Assembly (NCBI GenBank): GCA_015956445.1
Contig: WIUZ02000010.1
Span: 620,001 to 684,000 of the forward strand
Origin: Thelephora terrestris
Taxonomy: Eukaryota > Basidiomycota > Agaricomycetes > Thelephorales > Thelephoraceae
DNA: 64,000 bases
Direction: 5' to 3'
Shown here: positions 23,025 through 34,384 of the stretch, piece by piece
Layout: each line of letters begins with the position of its first letter
Numbering within the stretch: the stretch's first letter is position 1
Notes under the pieces: model-generated
The model's input: the letters and a program-made list of their open reading frames with translations, nothing else
Databases searched by the model: none
What the model was told of the DNA's origin: nothing
Made by a program: the position numbers and the translations under genes

Positions 23025-23965
23025 ATGAAGCCGTTGCGCCTCCTTTGCACCTTACTCGCGTTGACCGCGCCTTTCGCCGCCGCTAGCGCCCAAGATGCCT
23101 CCGTTATGGATTCGCCAACCGATATGATCTCAGACGGACAACCTTTGCACGATAACGTGCTACTCTATCCTATCTACGGTCAGCTGGCCAAGAACCAAGT
23201 CGATGGGCTTCTCGGTTCGTTGAAGCTCTGGACGCGGCAACAAGGAGTGACTTGCGCGACGAACTACACCATATGCCAGGGATCGCAGTTCTGTTGTCAG
23301 AGTGGGAGCACGTGTTGTACAGGTGAGTTTCTCTGGATTTATTGACCGACGTGTCTACAAACGGGATATGGGCGACCACCCGTGTGACCGCCCTCACTAA
23401 AACACTGGCGTATTTTAGGTGGAACGTGTTGCGGCGCAGGGTACGAGTCCCGCTTACGATCAAAGCCGGCGTGATTTCCTCAATGATTCCATCTGTATGC
23501 AGGACATATTGTACGACCGTTGGTGGGGTGCAGGGTTGTTGCCTGCTCGGCCACATCTGCAGTCAAATAACCAGCCAATGCACGGTCGCAAGCCAACAAC
23601 GATGCCCCAACGACAACTTCTGCTGTCGTAAGCACACCATCACATCTTCGCTCCCCCCCTCTCACTCTAACGACGCCTTGAACCGACCCTAAGCCGCGGG
23701 AAACACCTGTTACCGCGACGCCAGCAACAATCCAAGGTGCTCCTCGGGCAGTCCACCAGCGTCGATCAGCAGTTCGACCCCGACAAGTTCCGTATCTTTC
23801 GTCTCCGCAAACCCAAGCCACACCGGCACTTCTGCGACGCCCACAGCCGCCAATCTTTCCCTGCAGACTATGTGCCAACTAAAACAGACCAGTTCACAAG
23901 GCCTGTTTCGCCGACGGAGACAGGCGCCAGCACACTCGGGCCCGAAGCGAAGGGGCTGGTTCTAA
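23025..23965 (+). CDS. Small secreted cysteine-rich protein
   Basis: Exons 23025-23322, 23419-23440, 23503-23627 and 23694-23965; junction phases agree, giving about 238 aa. A signal peptide MKPLRLLCTLLALTAPFAAA with an AxA-type site opens the protein. A cysteine-dense middle follows, built on CC-spaced motifs: TICQGSQFCCQSGSTCC, then TCCGAG, YCTT, GCCLLGHICS and NDNFCC, with GNTCYRD after the last intron. A long S/T/P linker comes next. The 22-nt second exon (23419-23440) is a micro-exon. The family occurs in Agaricomycetes as predicted extracellular or wall-linked proteins, and the role is unknown. The end is uncertain: the predicted tail is basic and not hydrophobic, and an alternative frame may supply another terminus. 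ATG 23025 was chosen because it starts the signal peptide. Confidence 0.7.
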
Positions 23966-24924
23966 TCCCTTGCACGTTTCACTTATCACGTTAGAGATCT
24001 CATCTTGACTGACTCCTCCGGTGAGTTTCGTCTCCAGGCCCTCCGGCCGGCCCACTGACCCACCCTACTAACCAGTGTCTTTCTCAGCAAACCGATCTTC
24101 TATTTCTGCTCTGTGCCACGATGCTCACACGTGTTCTCCTCGTGGCATTCCCTTCCGCTCTTTATCTGTATCGTTTGTGTTTCGTTTATTCTTGTGCTAA
24201 AGCATACGACCAAGGACTTCGCGCTTTGCTTACGCTAACTTTGCTCCGAGATCAGTGTATCGCCCCGCGGACTGTATTGTGTATGTGTCTCTGCTACATG
24301 TAAGAGTTGTGGTTCTAGTCTTGCCGTGGGGCAGCGTATCGGTCCCGGCATCAATGCATCAATATTTACACATACTCAAGGTACCCTGAGTCAGTTCAAC
24401 GTGGGAAAGAACAGAACGGTTGGATGTCCCCTCCGAAGGCTCGGGGAACACCGACTCACATCCACGTCAATTGACTGTTTCTCACGCCGATAATCATCTT
24501 TTCACTCCACCATCGTTTCTGCCTGGGTTTCGTCGGGTCCGCTGTGCTCGGGGATGGCCAATCTGCCTCTTACTGACACTGGGTTTCACCATCTGTCGCT
24601 CATGTGCACGTGGTCATCGATCGGTTCTTAGTAGTGCCAGCTCTGGCTACCGTCAATCGGTAACATGCACTATGAACCCAACATCAACCGAGGTAACGCC
24701 ATTCAGAAGCCATCTGAAAGGCTGCGTCGACATACGAAACTCACACGGTCTCACGTAGTTCATCCCTCAACCCATCACACACGCATTTTTCACACATCAA
24801 GTCAAGGCTCTGAGGCGAAAACAAAAGTGGTATGCTTTGAATTTAATATCGTCGCAGAAATAAATTAACAATTTTTGGGTATACTAAAGGTATTCTAAAT
24901 CTCCCTTTCGACTGAGGCTTCAGA
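23966..24924. other. Intergenic, no gene supported
   Basis: Lies between the convergent 3' ends of the secreted cysteine-rich gene and the minus-strand bHLH-like gene. T-rich stretches near 24120-24220 may be part of the 3' UTR. No domain was found. Confidence 0.4.
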
Positions 24925-26319
24925 TTACAGGAGAGCGGGGTGACTCTCCAAATTTAACACGACTGGTGGGGGGAATAGGGTAAGTGGATTATCGCCAAAA
25001 AAGATTTATACAGTCTTGCTTACCACGGGCCAGCAGCTGTGGGCGCGTCCAGGGCTTCGGGTCGGATGGGTACCTCCTGCTGAGCTCCTCGTAGAGCTCC
25101 CGCTCGGCGGTCCTCCTGTTTCGCTCTCGTCGAGCGACTGCCTTGTTGGCGTCCTCCGCCTTGGTCGGGATCTTCACGAGGTATGGCTCGTCCCTTAGAC
25201 GGGCCGGATCGCCTTGATCGCCTCCACGGCGACTGTGATACAACCGATCGGGTCAGGTGCGTCATTTCGATGGATGTATTGTGTGCTTACTCGCTAGCGC
25301 CTCGCAGAGGTAGGCTTCACTTGGCCATTGAGCCTGAGTACCCATGCGTGAAGCTTGGGGATTTCTCCTTGCGCTTCAACGCGGTAGTGTCCGGGTACTC
25401 CTTGGCCACTGGGGAGCCTGTCTAGCCTCGACTCCTGACGCTGAACGACCGATCAGGTACATGAGGGATATGAGAACGGTAAAAGCTACTTACCGGAGCC
25501 TTAGCTTCTTCTGTAGTTGGTTGATTTTGTTCGGCGACGGCCGTAGTCTCGAATAACCCTCCGGAGGGTTGTGGCGTTGGTGAACGAACGCGTGAGACGG
25601 GTGGAGGCGCCAGGGTTGATGGGCCTGCCTCCGCGTTCGTGTGCCCGACCGTACGAGCACGAGCGGTCCCATAGGGTTGGAACCGCTCACCCGGAATCAG
25701 CTCAGTCCTTGCAGGACCAGTACTCCGCTGACACGAAGAGTACGGGTCCTGTTCTGAGATGGTGTCGACAGGATCGGGTAGTGGGTACCACGCATTTCGT
25801 GGCGCGCTCTGGTTATCCCTCCAGTAGCCGAGCGGAACTGTTCGCGATTGGTAAGCGTTCGATTTCTTCAAGGCGAGACGCAGGAAATTTTCTTACAACT
25901 ACTGGGGGCCTGCACAGCAGTGGACGCCTCTGACATCGTGGTGTTGGTGTAGGCGTCGGCCCACCTTGAGGGACCAGCGACCTGGGATTGGGTTTCGAAA
26001 CCCGACCAGTGCTGGTTCATAAACGACGGCTGGGAGGCGCTGTCAATATGAGGTACGTATGGGGTTGCCGAAGTTATCGACTCTGAAACCCACGCGTCAG
26101 ATAACGGTCGACGAGAGTGTGGCTATAACGCTCACCGTAACCTGCGGTAGCCCCAAGGTTGGTGGGTGCCCCGACCGTTTCCAAGTGATTTGGGAACATG
26201 GGGTATACTTGATCGTCAGCCTGTTCGGGGACTGGCGGCTGGTTCAGGAAGGAGTACATATCGAACTCCCCATCAGCAAGGGTGGGATACAAGTAGGAGC
26301 TGGAGTTGAAGTAAGACAT
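24925..26319 (-). CDS. bHLH-like transcription regulator (exon chain partly unresolved)
   Basis: Starts at ATG 26317-26319 (MSYFNSSSYLYPTLADGEFD...). Consistent exons: 26090-26319, 25897-26039, 25494-25837, 25024-25232 and 24925-24962. An exon ending at 25440 exists, but its downstream junction is not settled. The N-terminal and middle parts are disordered and S/T/P/Q-rich. The last two exons encode ARRERNRRTAERELYEELSR, a loop PSDPKPW and, after the last intron, TRPQLLARVVLNLESH. This has the form of a basic helix-loop-helix: an E-R-x-R-R basic region, helix 1, a short loop and helix 2. It should dimerise and bind E-box-like DNA in the nucleus if the assignment is right. The basic region lacks a clear His at the first contact position, so it is atypical. 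Confidence 0.6.
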
Positions 26320-27306
26320 CGGAGTCGAGGGTGAGAGTGCGAGGGTGGAGATGAGGGAGAGGTGGATAGAGTGCGTTGGGGCAGGTGAGGAACGAAACCT
26401 TCCCTCCCAAATTTCTGTGGCTTAAATACGTCCCGGTAGTATAGGAAGTCCAAAGGAACGATTTTCTCAAAGAACACTTTCCCAGTCCGTGGGCTTTGTG
26501 CCACCCATTTCTCGCATTAAAACATTATCAGATTGAAACTCCGGGTGGTAGCGTGCTGCACAGGTTTGTACCACCTAATTATAAACAGAGCCGTTTTCTT
26601 TTGACTATTTCGGGACTCGCTAGGACGTTCCACGCCCCCGTGTGTTTTTTTTTTCTTTTTCCTTTCTTTCGAGTGGACGTGGTTGGTTGAGACGCGTGTG
26701 CACTGAATGGGGCGGTGTGTTCTTTGAGTCGCTTTGGCCGTGGACTATGGGTTTGTACATTTGACAGTGGTGATGTTTACCCGGCGGTAAGTACCAGCTT
26801 CGACTCATTCATGGCCACCTACGGCGTCCCACCACGGCTCTCTATCGATGTGAAATTCGGGAGGTAAAACCAAAGCGAGCAACTACGCAGTTCGCGTGTC
26901 CCAAAGACTCCGCTCGGCATATGTAATTCGCAGGCTTTTGGACAAAGGAAGGTTAACAAACGGTCAACGCTTGATGAAATATTCCTTGAAAATTGTGGCG
27001 GGGGTAAAGGGGGGGGGGGGTCATGGACACCGAGACCACGGTTCCGGGCGCTTGGATTTTCAGGGACCTTCCCCAGTTACAAACCGCACCTGTCACCCGT
27101 CAAAATAAAACAAACAAACCATTTGGTGGATAGTTTTGCTGGATGCGGTATTTAGTGCGGACTACGGAGGGGTGGGCTTCCGCCCTAGATGGGGACTGTA
27201 TAGGGTGGATAGGTAAACGCGCGACGCGTTCAAACTTCAAGACGCGTTTGATAGCCGGCCAAGTTCAACTACTTTCCACGTGATCAGTTTTAGTTTGGAT
27301 CGCATC
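26320..27306. other. Intergenic, promoter side of the bHLH-like gene
   Basis: Contains pyrimidine tracts (26648-26670) and a G12 run (27009-27020). No gene is supported. Its right end holds the left copy of the LINE target-site duplication. Confidence 0.4.
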
Positions 27307-27325
27307 CAGCGTGCACGAGCGCGGG
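27307..27325. repeat. Target-site duplication of the LINE, left copy
   Basis: CAGCGTGCACGAGCGCGGG, 19 bp, repeated exactly at 46733-46751 after the poly(A) tract. Confidence 0.95.
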
Positions 27326-28135
27326 GGGCCCTTGATCCTTAACCACCATCGCGTGAAGGATTCCCACGGTTCAGAAGTGGCAAGGGTAGCCCAGCGAACG
27401 AGCTGGGCAAGCGGTACTATAACCATCCCCCCCAAATAGACAGACAAGAGACCTGTAATACCAGGAGGGAACGTAGGAATACATAGATCCGCGAAAACTA
27501 GGCGAGGGAAGAGAGAAAAATGGCGAAGATCCGGGGCTGAGAAAGAAGCCCACCCCCCGGCCAACGGCAAAGGCAAAAAAATAAAATAGAATAGAATAAA
27601 CATAGTCAGTACCTTTGGTGGTATCGTGGTCTCTGCTCCGTCCTGTCTATGGGCAGGGTACCTTCTTCTTCCGTTCATGTTATGCCCTAAGACCAAAAAC
27701 TCTGCAGAAGGGGCAAAAAATGAGGGGTGCCAAGTCCCCTAGTGGACAAGCGGACGCGATGCGTCGCGTCACAGAATACGCGTGGCCTAACCGAGACGCG
27801 AGTCGCGTCCTCAAAGAAAGACCCGAAATGGGAAGAGACCGGCCCGGAACAGCCCCCGGAAAAGACCGGAAAAGATCAGACCACGGCAAGATAAGACGGA
27901 AAGACAAAGGATCTGAAAGCACCATGGACACCAAAGGGAGTGACCCGAGAAGGGTGGCCCAACGGGAACCGTGCACCGCGATGACGCGTACAGGTGGCAA
28001 AAACATATAAAAGAGGGAGGGCGTAGGGAGGGACACCCCCCCATCCTCACTATCTTCCATCTTCTCTACTGCACCCCACTGCCGTAACCAAACACCGAAC
28101 CCCCCCCCCTTGAATCACCTCTCAATAACCACCCA
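27326..28135 (+). other. LINE 5' untranslated region
   Basis: About 810 bp with no long frame, between the left target-site duplication and the ORF1 ATG. It should contain the internal promoter of the LINE. No tandem repeats are seen. A C-rich stretch precedes the ATG. Confidence 0.6.
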
Positions 28136-29640
28136 ATGGCCTCGATCCCATCTTCCACTGTCCCCCCCCAGAACGCCCAAGGCCCCCCCGAAGAGCCTAA
28201 CCCCCAACCCCCCACCCTCGTGACCGACACCGACCAGGTGATGGGCTCCGTCGAGGAACCAGTAGCCCCAAGCCAGCCGGTTCTGGCGAGCAACCCGACC
28301 CCGACCGACCGGGAGGCGAGTGCCCCCCCTCCATCCCGCTTTACCATTAGGATCCCCAGCCAGATGAACTACGCGAATGCACTCAAGCGCACCGCCGACC
28401 AGTCCGGCAATGGAGACGACCACCGCGAGGAGGAACAATCCGACCACGAGGAAGAAGTAACCCCCGTAGCCACTGTCCCGAGGTGGCCTAGGGTATCGCC
28501 CTCCGGCCCGATTAAGGGTTTCAGCACCAAGAAGGTACTTGAGAACCTCGACCTCCAGGTGAAGGAGACGTGGCAGAGCCAAGCCCAGGAAGCGGTCTTC
28601 GTCCACTATCTGGATGGAGGGTACAACCTTAACATAGCGCAGAACGTGCACACTATAGCTAAGGACCTACAGAGTAAGCACCTCCCCTGACTTGGAGAAT
28701 GAAACCCGAGACTGACCGTCCCACCCTAGCTATCTACGAAGACGTCTACGAAGGGATTGGCACCATCGACCCCACCGTTGTGCACCCCACCGCTGCGACG
28801 CCCTTGCTCCACAACCAGTACGCGGCACCCTTCATGTTCCTAGTCACGGATATCCCGTACGACTTCCGTAGGTGGCTGGTCTCTTTTGGAGTCCACCAAG
28901 TCAGCAGTCACCTAGGCCTCATCTTCGTTGAGAATGGAGAGCCCGTTCCCCACGACTACGTCATGACGCTCACCAACTATAATATGAGGACCGAAACCGA
29001 GCTGCTTCGTGCACAGGCCCACCACACAGTCCGCAGATCCGTCGTGGATCTCCTCTTTGATAAGCCGTCGGACACGTCACAGTGCATCACGGACTTCGTC
29101 AGCAGGTACCGTGACAACATGGCTACCTCCTTCTCCAACGAAGAAGCCCGCACCTTCGTTAAACAGTCCGTCTTGATCGACTCCCTGGACATCGTTGTCC
29201 CTGGGACCAAGATGCCATCGACAGTCTACAACCTCTACATCCATCCACCTACCGCCAACCCTGACCTTCTCGAACGCTGGAGGGAGTTCATCGCAGCACA
29301 GAAATTCTACGCCGGCATCAACGGAGTCGGGGTCCAGTATCAATTCCCATTCCGCTGCCTACACTGCAAGACGATCGACCACCCGAGCGGTCTCTGCACC
29401 CGAGTCAAAGAGTTGAAGGGGAAAGCCGGGAAACGAGAGGAAGCACTCACCGCGGAGGAAATCCTCCCCCTGGGACCCACTCCGGGTCCATCCACCCGCA
29501 CCCCAAACCCGAACCACGGAAAGCGAGGAGGCTCCGGTAGTAGGACCACCGCCAACAACACGAGGGGTAGAGGATCTGGTAGACCCACCAGGGGAAACGC
29601 TGTACGTACCAACGGCTCGAAGAAGAGGAAGGTCGACTGA
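28136..29640 (+). CDS. LINE ORF1, nucleic-acid-binding (gag-like) protein with an intron
   Basis: Starts MASIPSSTVPPQNAQGPPEE; the N-terminal part is P-rich and then acidic. The frame from the ATG meets a stop at 28688-28690, but a typical intron covers it: 28674-28729, GTAAGC...CCTAG, 56 nt, with a GACTGAC branch-like element. Removing it joins the two halves in phase (split ACT codon) and gives about 482 aa. The C-terminal half holds CLHCKTIDHPSGLC, a C-x2-C-x4-H-x4-C knuckle at about 29352-29397, followed by a basic G/R/K-rich tail ending KKRKVD, a nuclear-localisation-like signal. By family ORF1 binds the element RNA. An intron within a LINE frame is unusual, since retrotransposition of spliced RNA would remove it. 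Confidence 0.8.
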
Positions 29641-29929
29641 ACCCTGCTTTAAAGAGGAACGGCCGTAAAGGGAATAGATACTACCTCCCCGGATAAACAG
29701 AACGAATCGAACTACGTCGAAATACTAGAAAAAGCTAGTAGAACTAACCATACGCACCTTTTTTTTCTCTCTCTAAATGAATACATCTGCCTTGTTGTCA
29801 CCGTACGAGCCGTTGAAAGCTGGGAGCGGCTGCAGACCGGAGTGAAAAGAGCCCCAAAACGGACAACACTTCGCCAGTAGGCGGAGAAATGTTGCACCCG
29901 ATAGGGAAAAGCTCGGCCGACCTTTTTAG

Positions 29930-30657
29930 GCGGGGAGGGCCGAGGGTGGAACCGAGTCCAGAAGGGCGTCCGCGTCTACCGGCAGACGTGGGCACCCCAG
30001 CTGGACATCTCCCCTAGGGCCTGGTGCCTGGTCTAGAACCTGTGCCCGAAACTTACTGACTCCTTCACACGACACATTAAGAGAAATACAGCCCCGGGAT
30101 CAAGAGGGGAGTGTGTCGTTGCCGTACCGACCGCGCTCCCCCCCGACGGATCCCCGGCTTAACCCCCTGAGTACGGCGGGGACGGGATTTCGGAATAGCA
30201 CCCCCACAGAGGGGTTCGGACGTAACGTCCAAGGAGGGAGAGAGCCCACGAGGATCCGCCAAGGTGGTGGCAGTGGGAATTCCCCTCGGTGTACAGCGAC
30301 AAACAGAGCTGCAGACGCACCGTCGTCATACGACCAAGACCCTGGTCGAGAGGCATCGCCCTCGAGGACACATCGGAGCCAAAACAGACTCCAGGAAGAG
30401 CCGCCCGCGCGGAGAATCAGAAACGAACCCAACGGCAGGTTAGATCAACCGAAGAGAAAGCGTAAACAACTGAAAATAGCCTCGCTCAACATGAACGGAA
30501 GAGGAGACCGCTCAACTGACAAGTGGGGCTCCATAAACAACGTAATGAAAAAACGCCGCATAGCGATCCTGGGGCTGCAAGAGACACACCCCTGTGATAA
30601 CCTCATGGAGACGGTTGGCAGGAGATTCCGCAATACCCTGCATGTAATACACTCCGC
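29930..30657 (+). CDS. LINE ORF2, 5' part (start of the AP endonuclease)
   Basis: The open frame begins after a stop ending at 29929 (CTTTTTAG, which also resembles an intron acceptor). No in-frame ATG precedes the conserved region, so the true start may be upstream through an intron or through reinitiation. The basic low-complexity leader is followed by KIASLNMNGRG (first endonuclease motif) and ILGLQETH (catalytic Glu), and the frame then runs into the LTR element at 30658. The same frame resumes at 41919. Confidence 0.8.
30654..30657. repeat. Target-site duplication of the LTR element, left copy
   Basis: CCGC just before the 5' LTR, repeated at 41919-41922. Four bases are short, but the LINE reading frame continues exactly across the insertion when one copy is counted, which supports the boundary. 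Confidence 0.8.
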
Positions 30658-31779
30658 TGTCGCGACGTCGAAACTCTCAATCTCCGATTCCTTCCTATTG
30701 GTCGTTCGACTCCATTGAGTTCCGGACTCTTCTTGGCCTCGCGACTGCCTCGAGGCAACCTTCACCCTGATCACCGGACCGCCTCTATTGTTTCTCGAAC
30801 GTTCTTCCCCACTTCGCGTCCCCTCTCGGGAACCCTGTTTCGAATCCTCGCGTTCTGCCATCTGCCACCCGCTACTCGACTTTCCGGAACTCTGATATCC
30901 CCGACGCCTCGTGCCCCTCGCCTTTCATCCTCGTTTCGACTCTCGTTCTAGCCCTTCGCCATCGCCATCTATCGTTATCAATTCCTCCCGCCATCGATCT
31001 CCGGTTATCCCATCGTTCTGTGCTCTCGTCCCCACGAATCCTTATCGATCGGAACTTCCCGGTCGATCGATCAGTTCCATTCCCCGCACCGTTCCGTTCT
31101 CCGGGCATTTGCCTCCATTGCTATCTTCCGCTCTCGATTTCTGTTCCCCTGCATTTTCTCCTGTATGACGCGGCTTCCTCTCGTGCCGTCGTCACCCCTT
31201 CGTCATCGTCCCTGTAGTTACTCAGCCTTCGTCGTCGTTTCCCCCCCCCTAGTAGTTACCCCTCTTACCAAGTTCCTCTTAGTTTCGCTTTTCCGTTCCC
31301 CTTCTCTCTCACGGACTATCTCGACACTGCTTATTTAGGAGATTCTTCGGTTTCCTTTATATACTGTGTCTTAGATAGCCTGGAATCCATCGACTCAGAT
31401 CCCCCAGTTCAGTTTCAGTCCGAGTTCTCCAGTTCTCCGGTTCGCTCTCCAGTTCTCAAGTCAAGTTCTCGGCTTCTCTGTGTCTTCTCTCTTGCTCCTA
31501 CCAAAAAGCCTGCCTCAGCTACTTTACGACTTCGCGGTGATTCTCTATCGCAACTCTCAGCAACCTCGGTTCCTATCCCCCTCTGCTTTGTCTCGAATCT
31601 CGCGCTTTACTCTAGTCGTCGCGGTCTTCCCCGGCGATTCTCCAGACATCTTCGGGCATCTCTGAACAGATCTTCTGTTCCGGTGGTCGTACAGAACTCA
31701 ACACTCAACCGGTACCCACCTCAACTGCTTGTACACTCTTTTTAGGGTATCCGACTACCCGGAGTGTTCAGTAAGTTCA
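30658..31779 (+). repeat. 5' LTR
   Basis: 1,122 bp, starts TGTCGCGACG and ends AAGTTCA. A TATATA element near 31355-31361 (CCTTTATATACTG) is the likely sense promoter. Nearly identical to 40798-41918. Confidence 0.95.
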
Positions 31780-31781
31780 CC

Positions 31782-31799
31782 TGGAACCCACGCCGGGAC
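31782..31799 (+). other. Primer-binding site of the LTR element
   Basis: TGGAACCCACGCCGGGAC starts 2 nt after the 5' LTR and would pair with a tRNA 3' end (CCA). I did not identify which tRNA. Confidence 0.6.
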
Positions 31800-32051
31800 C
31801 GGTAACATTGTGTTCTCCGAATTTCCACCATTCCTACCACTCGAGCTGAAGCTCGAGATCTTGCCGAACTTCGAGCTACTTTTGCAGAGATCCACCAGAC
31901 CTTCCGCACTCTTCAGCGGATTGAGAGAGTCGTTTTATCCTACCCACCCACCCGCGAACACAGCCTGGAGGAGGATTATCTTTCTTCTTTATCTTCTTTA
32001 ACTCCTTCCCCAGAGCCTGCTTCGCAACGCTATCTTCACTACTCTCCTTCT

Positions 32052-34367
32052 TTGAATCATATCTGGTCTTCTTCGCAACTCTCTTCGCAACTCTCTGGAT
32101 CTCCTGCTCGCTCTTCTACTTCTTCTCCGCCGCGGCCTTCTTCGCCGTTTTCCGATACTTCGCAACCCCCTTTTTCCCTTTTACCTTCGATTTCTTCTCC
32201 AATGCCTGACGGTTCCTCCTCCGGTGGTAATGATCACTACATGCCACTATCGCATACCAAAAGTGCCCCAGTCTTCTCCCGCGCATCAGCTCCGGCTTTC
32301 AAAGAGTTCTTCAGGAGCGTTGCCGCACTTGGAAAGCGCTGTGGGTTAGAGGACGCTGAAATGATCGATTGGGCTATTCGGTATGCCGGAGATGCCGGGG
32401 ACGGTTGGGAATTCCTACCGTGCATGGCTGGCAACCCCACCTTCGACGAGTTCGAGCTCGCGGTTCGCAAGGGATATCCTGCCCTTGACGATGCACGCCG
32501 CTACACCCATAACGAACTTACTAGACTCGTCGAACGGACTCAGAAGTCGGCAGATATGACGCGCGAAGACGTTGGAGATTACTATTGAGAGTTCCTCGCA
32601 ATCTCCCAGTACTTGATCTCCAAAGGTCGGCTATCCACGCGGGAACAGGGAGCATCTTACCTTAGAGGTTTCCCGCAACCGCTTCGCGCTTCTATCCGTC
32701 GCCGCCTTGCCGCCAAGGATCTTGACGCACTTCCGGAGGATGGTTACAAGTTTGCAGCGATTCACGAAGCCGCTCTCTATGTTCTGTCTGCTGAGATAGA
32801 CGATGACATCGTTTCCGCCCCTCGCGATGTCACCCAGCCACAGGGTATAGATGATTTGCTCAAACTTGTAACCAACCTCACGAACTTGGTCGCTTCGAAC
32901 ATCCAATCGCAGCAGCAACCGCAGAACACCTCACAGCCCCAGGCACCCCCAGTCGCTCAGTACCCTCGCGCTCCTCTCCCAGCTCCGGGAGGAGCAGTTC
33001 CAAACGTTCCCCAGTGGAACCCCCAGCGAGTGCCTGAAGGGAACGACTGTATGTTCTGCAGTGCCAAGGACCATTACGTGCGAGTGTGTCCCGTTGTCGA
33101 AGAATACCTTCGATTGGGGAAAGTCGTCCGCAACCAACAAGGGCGGCTTACTCTCCCCAACGGAAGGTATCCCCCCCGCAATACCCCCGGCCGCAACATG
33201 CGCGAACGGGTGGACAACTGCGCGACAACCGGACAACAGGACTTCAACGCCGTTTCCGCGAACTACCTAGAAGGTCCGAACGAGTACGTGTTCGAGTTCG
33301 ACCTCTCTCCCGACGACCCGGCGCAGCCTACCGAAGAAGATGAGATCAACGAGCGGTTCAATATCATGAAAGCCGAGCTCGAGTCTCTTCGGGAAGCCCA
33401 AGTCCTAGCTACGCAGCAGGGTCGCCGAGAAAAGTTCGACGGAGTCGAAGTCCCCCAGAGAAAGACTGGTCCCCCTCCCCGCAAGAATCCTCCTGTTCCC
33501 CAGCCTAACGTTCACGGCCAGCGAGATCCATTTAAACCAATCAACAAAGATCCACCTCCTCATCTCGCCGGGAAACCAGGAGCTCTCGCGGGAACTTCCC
33601 AGAATCGCCCACAAGGTCCAATTAAGCCTATCGCTATGCAGCCCAAGCCATCTACCGATGAATCTAGAACTCGCTACCACGCCGCTATCGAGGACTCAGC
33701 CAAAGCCTCCGACATTCTCGAACGAGTTCTCGATATAAAGATTCCGGTATCTGCTCGCGAAATCCTCGCCGTCTCCAACGATGCCCGGAGACAGGTGAAG
33801 GACCTTGTAACCTCTAAAAAGGTTTCGGCGAATCTACTGGAAGCAGGGACCACTGATTCTACTTATAGGATCGCGGAAACTTCCCCATTCGACGTCTATG
33901 AGTACTCGTCTCCATCTGCCGCTCCGTTCCTCCCGCTACGGGTGATCACTCTCAACCTCGCTCCAGGAGTGACACCCGAGTGTATCCTCGACGGAGGATC
34001 GCAGATTGTGGTCATGAGACGCGACGTCTGGGAGAAGCTCCGCGTACCTATCACGGCGGACAGAGCTATGAAGATGGAGTCGGCGAACTCCGGGACGACT
34101 CTCACTCTCGGAGAAATCGAGAACTTCCCCGTGAAGATTGGACCAGTTACCGTCCATCTTCAGATCCAAGTCGTCCCTTCAGCTCCATTCGAAGTCCTTC
34201 TCGGAAGGCCCTTTTTCGATGTCCTCAACTGCACTGAATACAGCCGAGCCGGCGGTGTTCACGAGATCGAAATAAAGGACCCCGAGACAGGAACTCCATA
34301 TGTGTTCGCCACGCAGCCGCGCCAGCATAAGAACTCTAAGGGATCTGCGGTAAATTTTCGTATGTAG
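32052..34367 (+). pseudogene. gag and protease region of the LTR element (fossil)
   Basis: Capsid-like region after an S/P-rich N-terminus, then a knuckle CMFCSAKDHYVRVC (C-x2-C-x4-H-x4-C, about 33051-33092) and an aspartic protease with the CILDGGSQ active-site block (about 33983) and a closing LLGRPFFD. Marked as broken because about one apparent interruption is seen in the region; otherwise well preserved. Confidence 0.8.
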
Positions 34368-34384
34368 ACGGTCCTTCGAGAGAG

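Noticed and set aside
25555-25570. Perfect 16-bp palindrome AACCCTCCGGAGGGTT
   Set aside because: Lies within a coding exon of the bHLH-like gene. A single occurrence with no partner site, so chance is likely.
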